This document shows, one piece after another, positions 57,707 through 64,000 of a stretch of 64,000 nucleotides of DNA. Below the pieces are notes generated by a model. It worked only from the letters and a program-made list of their open reading frames with translations, was not told where the DNA came from and searched no databases. The stretch lies in assembly GCA_942492375.1 (NCBI GenBank), contig CALOEL010000012.1:297993-361992 (forward strand), given 5' to 3'. This DNA comes from JAHEAO01 sp942492375 (GTDB lineage Bacteria > Pseudomonadota > Alphaproteobacteria > Rhodobacterales > Rhodobacteraceae). The translations under genes and the position numbers were made by a program. Positions within the stretch are counted from its first letter, which is position 1. Each line of letters starts with the position of its first letter.

Positions 57707-57735
57707 GCCCCGGGCGGGCGAATGGCGCCCGGGGC
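57707..57735 (-). other. hairpin between the binding-protein and permease genes
   Basis: GCCCCGGGC (57707-57715) and GCCCGGGGC (57727-57735) form a 9-bp perfect stem without a T-tract. It occupies the same place as the pstS-pstC hairpin and probably favours expression of the binding protein. Confidence 0.5.
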
Positions 57736-57754
57736 AAGTGCAGTATCTGAAGGT

Positions 57755-59008
57755 CTACTGCTGCGGTTCGTACCAGCTGGCCAGGCCGTCCTGCAGTTGC
57801 TGGCCAAGCTCTTCGGGCGTGGCGTTGCCCTTGATCGCGGCGACCGAGGCACCCCAGGTCTCGTTCTCGAGGTTCGGCGTGCCGCGCGACAGGATTTGGT
57901 AGGTCGAGCGGATCGTGGATTCACACTCGTCGCGCCAGGATATGAACTCTTGCGCCAGCGGGTCTTGCAACTCGACCTCCGCGCTCGAAAGTGGGAAGAA
58001 ACCCGGCAATTCGTTGGCGAAGATGTTGGAGAAATCCGAAGAGGCGACCCAGTTCAGAAAAGTCTTGGCCGCTTCGGGATTCTCGGAGGAGGCGTTCATC
58101 CCGATGCCGATATCGGTGTGGTCAGAGATGTAGCAGGTGTCGCCCGCATTCTGGACCGGCGGCTTGAACGCGCCCATCTCGAAATCGGCCTGCGCGTTGA
58201 AGCCGGAGATTTCCCACGAGCCTGCGGGATAGATCGCCGCACGGCCAAGCGTGAAGATGTTCTGGCTGTCGGGATAGGTCTGCGCCTCGTAGCCGTCCCC
58301 CAGATACGCGCCCCAGCGGGCCAGCGTGGCATAGGGGGCGGTCCACTGCTCATCCGTCAGCTTCTGTTCGCCCGCGATCAGCGCCTGACGGCCCTCCTCG
58401 CCCTTCCAGTAGGTCGGACCGATATTGTTGTAGCCCATCGTTGCGGCTTCCCACTGGTCGTTGGTGCCCATCGCCATCGGGATGTAGGTGCCGTCCTCCG
58501 TGATCTTGTCGAGGGCCGCGAAGAACTCTTCCTCGGTTTCGGGAACTTCGAGGCCAAGCTCTTCAAAGGCGTCCTTGTTGTAGATGAAGCCGTGGATCAC
58601 GCTCGCCATCGGCACGCAGAAGGTGGCCGAGCCGTCATCGGTCTGCCAGGCGGACTTGGCAACGTCGGAGAAGTTCGACATGCCTTCGAGTTCGGTCAAG
58701 TCGGCCAGAAGACCTGATTCATATAGAGCGAGCGATTTGTCGAATGGCCGGCAGGTGATCAGGTCGCCGGCCGAGCCTGCCGCAAGCTTTGAACTTATCG
58801 CCGCATCGTACTCAGTTGGCGCAAATGGGATGAATCTTACCTTGATGCCGGGATGCTCCGCCTCGAAGGCGGGGATGATTTTGTCCTGCCAGAGCGTCAG
58901 GTCGTCGTTGCGCCAGCTTTCGATCGCCAAGGTGGTGTCCTGAGCATAGGCGCCCGTTGCCACCAGCGCCGACGTGGCGAGCGCGAGTTTCAGTGTGTTC
59001 CGTGTCAT
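57755..59008 (-). CDS. sugar ABC transporter substrate-binding protein
   Basis: The 417-residue protein has a signal peptide (residues 1-22, ending GAYAQ) and a family 1 sugar-binding fold: IPAFEAEHPGIKVRF, GSAGDLITCRPFDKSLALYESGLLADLTEL, then GRAAIYPAGSWEISGF. Context with MurQ and N-acetylglucosamine enzymes points to an amino sugar or its oligomer as ligand; this is inference. It follows murQ by 26 bases. Confidence 0.9.
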   Translation of the reverse strand: MTRNTLKLALATSALVATGAYAQDTTLAIESWRNDDLTLWQDKIIPAFEAEHPGIKVRFIPFAPTEYDAAISSKLAAGSAGDLITCRPFDKSLALYESGLLADLTELEGMSNFSDVAKSAWQTDDGSATFCVPMASVIHGFIYNKDAFEELGLEVPETEEEFFAALDKITEDGTYIPMAMGTNDQWEAATMGYNNIGPTYWKGEEGRQALIAGEQKLTDEQWTAPYATLARWGAYLGDGYEAQTYPDSQNIFTLGRAAIYPAGSWEISGFNAQADFEMGAFKPPVQNAGDTCYISDHTDIGIGMNASSENPEAAKTFLNWVASSDFSNIFANELPGFFPLSSAEVELQDPLAQEFISWRDECESTIRSTYQILSRGTPNLENETWGASVAAIKGNATPEELGQQLQDGLASWYEPQQ

Positions 59009-59034
59009 ATCTGACCTCCCAGTTTGAACTTTCT

Positions 59035-59922
59035 TCAGTCTTGTCGCGCCAGAGCGGCGCGAAGTTTTCCTTCGGTTTCTCGAAGAATTGCGTTGGCCCT
59101 GTCCGCCGATACCCCCTTGGCGGCGATCACGGCAGCAGTCTTGACGTCGCCCTTGGTCGTGTCGAGCGCGGCCTGTGCCGTGCCCTGCCCCACGCCGGCG
59201 ACCTTGCAGACGATTGAAACCGCCCGGGCGCGAAGCTTGATGTTGTCGGCCCGCAAATTGACCATCATCCCGTCATGGACATGGCCAAGATCCACCGCCA
59301 TCGCGGTCGACAGCATGTTGAGCGCGATCTTCTGCGCGGTTCCGGCACCCATCCGTGTCGATCCGGAGATCACCTCCGGCGGCGTGGCAAGGCAGATCGG
59401 GTGGTCGGCGATGTTCAGAAGCGCCGATCCCGCATTGTTCGCGATCGCGACGACGGTCGCGCCGGCAGCCCGGGCGATCTCCGCGGCGCGAAGCGTGTAG
59501 GGTGTCGTCCCGCTCGCCGAAACGGCGATGATCGTGTCGCGGGCGGAAAGCCCCGCCAGCGCGTCTTCCAGCCCGCCCGTATCGTCCTCGGTGCCGCCCG
59601 GCATCTCGACCCCGGTCGGAAGCCCGCCGGCCATGTGAATGCGCAGCTGCGCCGCCGGGATCGAGAAGGTGCCGCCCAGCTCCTGGGCATCGGCGGCGGC
59701 CATCAGCCCCGACGATCCGGCGGCGACATAATGCAGGACGCCACCATGTCGGATCGTCGCCGCCATCGCCGCCGCGGAACCGGCAATCGCCGGCGCGGCC
59801 TCGCGAACGGTCGTGGCGGCGGCAATCTGCCCTTCGGCCAGAACCGCGGCGACTTCCGGCAACGGGCGTTCGTCAAGCCCCTTCGCCATGTCGTGCTGCG
59901 CTTCTGTCCGTGGTGTCGGCAT
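59035..59922 (-). CDS. murQ: N-acetylmuramic acid 6-phosphate etherase
   Basis: The 295-residue SIS-domain lyase splits N-acetylmuramate 6-phosphate into N-acetylglucosamine 6-phosphate and lactate. It has RLHYVAAGSSGLMAAADAQELGGTF-like sequence, the phosphate loop SASGTTPYTLRAAEIARAAG, and EVISGSTRMGAGTAQKIALNMLSTAMAV. GGGGGAA lies before the ATG. As first gene of the minus-strand operon it carries a putative operator 28-44 bases upstream. It ties the locus to peptidoglycan-derived sugars. Confidence 0.93.
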   Translation of the reverse strand: MPTPRTEAQHDMAKGLDERPLPEVAAVLAEGQIAAATTVREAAPAIAGSAAAMAATIRHGGVLHYVAAGSSGLMAAADAQELGGTFSIPAAQLRIHMAGGLPTGVEMPGGTEDDTGGLEDALAGLSARDTIIAVSASGTTPYTLRAAEIARAAGATVVAIANNAGSALLNIADHPICLATPPEVISGSTRMGAGTAQKIALNMLSTAMAVDLGHVHDGMMVNLRADNIKLRARAVSIVCKVAGVGQGTAQAALDTTKGDVKTAAVIAAKGVSADRANAILRETEGKLRAALARQD

Positions 59923-59949
59923 CCGATTCCCCCGTCTGTCGCAAAAAAG

Positions 59950-59966
59950 AATACCTATATAATACC
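59950..59966 (-). promoter_or_regulatory. putative GntR operator on the murQ side
   Basis: On the minus strand the site reads GGTATT-ATATA-GGTATT, two GGTATT units 5 bases apart. It lies between a TGGACA-like -35 and a TATTCT-like -10 (16-bp spacing) for murQ, so binding should block transcription. The 60062-60078 site is nearly identical and points the other way. Confidence 0.6.
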
Positions 59967-60061
59967 TTTTGTCCAGCCATTTATTTCATGGCACCAAACG
60001 GGCGGAATTATCGACCGCAACCGCAGTAATGGTCGCAGTTTGGCCTTTACTTACCTTTATA

Positions 60062-60078
60062 GGTATTATAATGGTATT
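60062..60078 (+). promoter_or_regulatory. putative GntR operator overlapping the kinase promoter
   Basis: GGTATT-ATAAT-GGTATT overlaps a perfect TATAAT (60067-60072). The kinase ATG is at 60082, so the predicted transcript has almost no 5' leader. The site matches the murQ-side site at all but two central bases. Confidence 0.6.
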
Positions 60079-60081
60079 TCC

Positions 60082-60969
60082 ATGACTCGCGCGCCACATA
60101 CCCTCGTTCTCGCCATCGATGGCGGCGGCACCCGCTGCCGGATCGGCGCGCGCGAAGGCGGTGAACTGGTCTCGGTCGAAACCGGGCCGGCGAACGCGTC
60201 AACCGATTTCGACGGCGCGGTCCAGCAGATCTCGCAGGGCCTCGCGGATCTCGGCACACGCCTTGGCCGCTCGGCTGACATTCTGTCGGCGGCGCCCGCA
60301 TTCGTTGGCCTTGCCGGCGTGACAGGACCCGCCATAGCCGACCGGCTGCGCGATGCGCTGCCCTTCAGGCATGTGCGGATCGCCGATGATCGCCCGGCCG
60401 CGGTGCGCGGCGTGCTCGGTCGGCGCGACGGCGTCATCGGCCATTGCGGCACGGGCTCCTTCTATGCCGCGCAGCGCGCCGGCGAGATTCGCCTGTCCGG
60501 CGGCTGGGGGTCGGTGCTGGGCGACGAGGCCTCGGCCCAGTGGGTCGGTCGCAGGGCGCTCGGCCTGACGCTAGAGACCGTCGATGGCCGCCGTGATCGC
60601 TCGCCGCTCAGCGAACAGCTCCTTTCCGATTTCGCAGGCGCCGCGGGCATCGTCCGTTTCGCCAGCACGGCGCGTCCCTCCGAATTCGGGGCGCTCGCCC
60701 CGCTCGTGACCCGGTTCGCTGGCCAGGGCGACGCCGTCGCCGAACAGATCATGCGCCAGGGCGCCGACGAGATCGCCCGCGCATTGCGCCAACTCGGATG
60801 GAATGCAGGCATGGCGGTTGCCCTTACCGGAGGCATCGGCCCGCATTATCTGCCCTATCTGCCCGAGGATATGTGTGCCGCGGTGATCGAGCGCGAGGCC
60901 GAACCCCTCGACGGCGCGATTTCGCTCGCGCAGGACTTTGCCCAGGAGATCGCCGATGAACGCTGTTGA
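60082..60969 (+). CDS. BadF/BadG-type N-acetylglucosamine kinase
   Basis: The 295-residue ASKHA-fold kinase starts with the phosphate-1 motif LAIDGGGTRCRIG (residues 10-22), then GLAGVTGP, GHCGTGSFY, SGGWGSVLGDEASAQWVGRRAL and the adenosine loop ALTGGIGPHYLPYL. These match the BadF/BcrAD family that includes N-acetylglucosamine kinases. It makes GlcNAc 6-phosphate for nagA. No Shine-Dalgarno is seen, consistent with leaderless translation. It overlaps the GntR gene by 14 bases. Confidence 0.87.
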   Translation: MTRAPHTLVLAIDGGGTRCRIGAREGGELVSVETGPANASTDFDGAVQQISQGLADLGTRLGRSADILSAAPAFVGLAGVTGPAIADRLRDALPFRHVRIADDRPAAVRGVLGRRDGVIGHCGTGSFYAAQRAGEIRLSGGWGSVLGDEASAQWVGRRALGLTLETVDGRRDRSPLSEQLLSDFAGAAGIVRFASTARPSEFGALAPLVTRFAGQGDAVAEQIMRQGADEIARALRQLGWNAGMAVALTGGIGPHYLPYLPEDMCAAVIEREAEPLDGAISLAQDFAQEIADERC

Positions 60970-61705
60970 TTTCCTTCGCCCCGACGGATGGCTCGCCGAA
61001 AGCGGCGGACCTCGCTACGCGCAACTCAGGCGGCGACTGGAAGAGGGCATCGAACTGGGCGTCCTCGCGCCGAACACCTCCCTGCCGCCAGAGCGCGAGC
61101 TGGCCGAGATCACCGATCTGTCCCGCGTCACGGTCCGCAAGGCCATTCAGGAACTGGTCCGCGAGGGGCGCGTCGAACAGCGTCAGGGGTCGGGCACGTT
61201 CATCCGCGAACCCGTCGCCCGGATGGAGCAATCGCTGTCGCATCTGACTTCCTTCACCGAGGACATGGCGCAGCGCGGCATGGACACCACGTCGAAATGG
61301 CTGGAGCGCGGGGTCTTCGCGCCGACCGAGGCCGAGGCCGGCGCGCTCGGTCTCGGCGCATCCGATCAGGTCGCCCGGATCTACCGGCTGCGAGAGGCCG
61401 GCGGCCGCCCGATGGCCCTCGAACGGGCCTCGTTGCCGCTGGACATCCTGCCCAATCCGCTCGACGTCAAGACCTCGCTCTACGAGGTTCTCGAACGCCG
61501 CGGATTGCGCCCGGTTCGCGCCGTCCAGAAGATCTCGGCGGTCAATATCGATGCGCCCGAAGCCAACCTGCTTGGCGTCGTCGAAGGCGCGGCGGGGCTC
61601 AGCATCGAGCGCACCTCGTATCTCAAGAGCGGGCGGGTCGCCGAACTCACCCGCTCCCTCTATCGCGGCGACGCCTACGACTTCGTGGCCGAGCTGCGCC
61701 TCTGA
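60956..61705 (+). CDS. GntR-family repressor with UTRA ligand domain
   Basis: The 249-residue protein has an N-terminal winged helix (NTSLPPERELAEITDLSRVTVRKAIQELVREGRVEQRQGSGTFI, about residues 40-85) and a C-terminal UTRA domain as in NagR/DasR. Those relatives sense glucosamine or GlcNAc phosphates and repress amino-sugar genes. It most likely binds the two GGTATT-N5-GGTATT sites in the divergent promoter. Its start lies inside the kinase gene, so their translation is coupled. Confidence 0.9.
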   Translation: MNAVDFLRPDGWLAESGGPRYAQLRRRLEEGIELGVLAPNTSLPPERELAEITDLSRVTVRKAIQELVREGRVEQRQGSGTFIREPVARMEQSLSHLTSFTEDMAQRGMDTTSKWLERGVFAPTEAEAGALGLGASDQVARIYRLREAGGRPMALERASLPLDILPNPLDVKTSLYEVLERRGLRPVRAVQKISAVNIDAPEANLLGVVEGAAGLSIERTSYLKSGRVAELTRSLYRGDAYDFVAELRL

Positions 61706-61724
61706 CAGAGAAAGGCAAGCCGAA

Positions 61725-62753
61725 ATGGCCACGCAAACCACGCAGATGCGCGAAGAAATCCTCGAGATCCCGGATGCGGTCGAGCGGCTTCTGACGAATG
61801 GCAGCGACGCCGTCACCGCCGCCGCCGAACAGGCGCGCGCGAAGGACCCGCGCTACCTTCTTTCGGTGGCGCGCGGATCCTCCGACCACGCCTGCACCTA
61901 CCTCAAATATGCCAGCGAACTGATCCTCAGGCGTCCGATGGCCTCGGTCGGCCCCTCTGTCAGCTCGATCTACGGCGTCGATCTGGACGCACCGGATGCG
62001 CTCTGCATCTCGGTCTCGCAGTCGGGCCAGAGCCCGGACATCGTGCGGATGACCGAAAGCCTGCGCGCGGGCGGTGCGCTGACGGTGGCGATCACCAACA
62101 ACCCGCAATCCCGTCTGGCCAAGGCTGCGGACACAACGCTGCCGATCCATGCCGGCGACGAGCTTAGCGTGGCGGCAACCAAGACCTTCGTGACCTCGCT
62201 GGTCGCGGGGCTATGGCTGATCGCCGAGATCAAGCGCGATGCAGAGCTGATTTCGGCGATCCGCGCCCTGCCCGGTCATCTTGCAGACGCCATCGGCTGC
62301 GATTGGTCCGCCGCCGCGGCGGCCATTGACGGATCGTCGCTCTTTACGCTCGGCCGCGGTCCGTCCTGGGCGATCTCGAACGAGGCCGCGCTCAAGTTCA
62401 AGGAGACCTGCCTGATCCACGCCGAAAGCTATTCCTCGGCAGAGGTGCTGCACGGTCCGGTCTCGATCGTCGGACGCAGCTTTCCGGTCATCGCCTTCGC
62501 GGCCGGCGACGCCGCGGAAGAAAGCGTGGCCCAGACGTCGGACGCATTGGCCGGCAAAGGCGCGCAGGTGTTCAGCCTTGCCAGCGGCGTCACACAGGCC
62601 AACAGCCTTCCCCGCATCCGCACCGGGCACTGGCTCACCGATCCCGTCGCGGCCATCGTGTCGTTCTACGGCATGGTCGAAGCGGTCGCGGTCAATCGAG
62701 GCATCAACCCCGACGCGCCGCGCCACCTCAACAAGGTGACCGAAACCGTATGA
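61725..62753 (+). CDS. SIS-domain sugar isomerase/deaminase (GlmS C-half type)
   Basis: The 342-residue protein has two SIS domains: ARGSSDHACTYLKYASEL and SVSQSGQSPDIVRMTESLRAGG in the first, GRGPSWAISNEAALKFKETCLIHAESYSSAEVLHGP in the second. It resembles the isomerase half of GlmS without the glutaminase domain, as in NagB-II-type glucosamine-6-phosphate deaminases. In this context it should turn glucosamine 6-phosphate into fructose 6-phosphate and ammonia. It overlaps nagA by ATGA. Confidence 0.88.
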   Translation: MATQTTQMREEILEIPDAVERLLTNGSDAVTAAAEQARAKDPRYLLSVARGSSDHACTYLKYASELILRRPMASVGPSVSSIYGVDLDAPDALCISVSQSGQSPDIVRMTESLRAGGALTVAITNNPQSRLAKAADTTLPIHAGDELSVAATKTFVTSLVAGLWLIAEIKRDAELISAIRALPGHLADAIGCDWSAAAAAIDGSSLFTLGRGPSWAISNEAALKFKETCLIHAESYSSAEVLHGPVSIVGRSFPVIAFAAGDAAEESVAQTSDALAGKGAQVFSLASGVTQANSLPRIRTGHWLTDPVAAIVSFYGMVEAVAVNRGINPDAPRHLNKVTETV

Positions 62754-63899
62754 CGCAGCGCTCGGCCACCTTCCGCAACGGACGCATCTTCGACGGCTCC
62801 ACGCTGCATGACGGGCTTGCCATCCGCTTCAACGACGGCAAGCTTGCCGAATGGGGGCCGGATGGGCAGATATCCGTCAAGGGCGACGAGGTCGATCTTG
62901 CCGGCGATATAATCAGCCCCGGCTATGTCGATCTGCAGGTCAATGGCGGTGACGGTATCATGTTCAATGACGATCCGTCGCCGCAGACGCTCGGCCGCAT
63001 TGCCGCCGCGCATCGGCGGCTCGGCGTCACGGCGCTCTTGCCGACATTGATCACCGATACACCCGAGACGACGCGGGCGGCCATCGCCGCCGCCATTGAC
63101 GCCATCCGAGCCAAGGCACCGGGCATCGCCGGGTTGCATCTGGAAGGGCCGCATCTCTCCATTGCGCGCAAGGGCGCGCATGATCCCGCCCTGATACGCC
63201 CCATGCAGCAGGACGACCTTGAGGCGTTGCTGGCCGCAGCGGAAGAGCTGCCTGTCCTGAAGGTCACGGTTGCTCCTGAATCCGTCAGCGAGGAACAGGT
63301 CGAAAGGCTTTCGCGGGCCGGCATACTCGTCTCGCTGGGGCATACCGATGCCGATTTCGATACCTGCCGCCGCTACTTCGCCGCCGGGGCGCGCTGTGTC
63401 ACCCCACTTGTTCAACGCGATGAGCCAGCTTGGCAATCGAGAGCCGGGATTGGTCGGCGCGGCGCTTGCGACAGGAACGGTGTCGTCGGGGCTGATCGCG
63501 GACAGCGTGCACGTGCACCCGGCCTCCATGCGAACGGCCTGGGCCGCAAAGACCGGGCCGGGCCGGATTTTCCTGGTCAGCGACGCCATGGCCGTCGCGG
63601 GAACCGATGAGGCCGCATTCGAACTGAACGGAAGACCCATATGCCGGAACAACGGCGTGTTGACCTTGCCGGACGGCACCCTGGCCGGGGCGGATCTCGA
63701 TCTGACCAGGGCGGTGAAGGTCCTGGTCGAAAGCGTCGGGGTGACCATCGAGGCCGCGTTATGTGCGGCGACGAGCGTTCCGGCGGCATTGATCGGAAGA
63801 CCGGCGATTGATCTGGCCTCGCATGAAACGCGCCTGTCGGATTTCATCCGGATTTCGGCGGATCTGTCAGGCACGGCACGCCTGACCGCACAGGGATAA
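62750..63899 (+). pseudogene. nagA: N-acetylglucosamine-6-phosphate deacetylase, single-base frameshift
   Basis: The first frame gives about 218 NagA-like residues (GYVDLQVNGGDGIMFND, GLHLEGPHLSIARKGAHDPA, SLGHTDADFDTCRRYFAAGARCVT). The sequence then shifts at a CCCC run (63402-63405). One C fewer restores THLFNAMSQLGNREPG, with a metal-binding His, and continues to IFLVSDAMAVAG and the stop at 63897. A corrected gene would encode 382 residues, the usual length. As read, the product ends at 63610 with an unrelated tail and lacks the catalytic Asp. A sequencing error or a real recent mutation would both explain it. Confidence 0.9.
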
Positions 63900-63926
63900 T
63901 CTGGCATCGCGGCAGGCGGCGGATTG

Positions 63927-63942
63927 CTAACAAACCCTTAAC
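63927..63942 (+). promoter_or_regulatory. degenerate CtrA-like site near the right edge
   Basis: CTAA-N7-TTAAC differs from TTAA-N7-TTAAC at one base. It lies just past nagA in non-coding DNA and may belong to a gene outside the window. Confidence 0.25.
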
Positions 63943-63982
63943 GTAAATCGCCAAGCCATTGATTTTGTGGGAAACGCGTTCG

Positions 63983-63999
63983 TGTCCACATGTGGACGC
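63983..63999. promoter_or_regulatory. perfect 14-bp palindrome, second copy of a shared 17-mer
   Basis: GTCCACATGTGGAC (63984-63997) is a perfect palindrome. With one base on the left and three on the right it matches 29449-29465 except at one position. It is at the window edge, so the gene it may control is not visible. Confidence 0.35.
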
Positions 64000-64000
64000 T

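Overview
The window is about 64 kb of GC-rich alphaproteobacterial chromosome, most likely from the Rhodobacteraceae (Paracoccus/roseobacter type). Support comes from a CckA hybrid kinase with a CtrA box (TTAA-N7-TTAA) upstream, a recA gene with the alphaproteobacterial LexA box (GTTC-N7-GTTC), a HemB with an aspartate-type metal site, a PAS_5-type protein, and a stem-loop-plus-GGGGATATTT intergenic repeat. Nearly all of it is ordinary chromosome. I saw no rRNA, tRNA, CRISPR array or prophage.

Layout. 0-4.6 kb: partial PAS protein, then yicC-gmk-gamma carbonic anhydrase-cystathionine beta-lyase, and a hypothetical gene. 4.6-11.9 kb: a complete phosphate-starvation regulon, phoR then pstS-pstC-pstA-pstB-phoU-phoB, with three 11-bp-spaced Pho box half-sites before pstS. 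11.9-14.6 kb: sodC, an IS30-family element with a frameshifted transposase next to an apparent gene stump, and a LuxR-type solo regulator. 14.6-17.4 kb: a structured non-coding stretch with a strong terminator, then rpsB-tsf on the minus strand and a cupin gene. 17.5-20.0 kb: an unrecognised four-gene operon whose products all look exported or membrane-bound; this is the best candidate for something undescribed. 20.0-27.1 kb: DUF2461 gene, psuK-psuG (pseudouridine breakdown), DUF502 gene, lysE-type exporter, bdhA-patatin, and cbpA-cbpM chaperone genes. 27.1-27.5 kb: a small RNA candidate with promoter, hairpin and terminator. 27.5-34.4 kb: peptide-type binding protein, acyl-CoA ligase, DsbA-like protein, MFS pump, secreted protein, P-loop kinase.

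34.4-52.7 kb is mostly housekeeping: mfd, a membrane protein, hemB, a SYLF lipoprotein, typA, a DUF1330 gene, alaS, recA (SOS-controlled), cckA, an rsmB-like methyltransferase, guaB and a TehA/SLAC1-type channel. 52.9-53.9 kb holds a lower-GC glutathione transferase and an empty stretch that look acquired. 53.9-63.9 kb is an amino-sugar uptake and catabolism locus: murQ and an ABC importer with an oxidoreductase on the minus strand, and N-acetylglucosamine kinase, a GntR regulator, a SIS isomerase and nagA on the plus strand. Two near-identical GGTATT-N5-GGTATT sites in the divergent promoter region are the probable operators. nagA is broken by a single extra C.

How the parts work together: PhoR/PhoB and PhoU read phosphate status and drive Pst. 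The GntR protein probably represses both arms of the amino-sugar locus until a sugar phosphate releases it. CckA is expected to feed CtrA, whose box sits upstream of cckA. All family assignments are from reading translated sequence without database searches.
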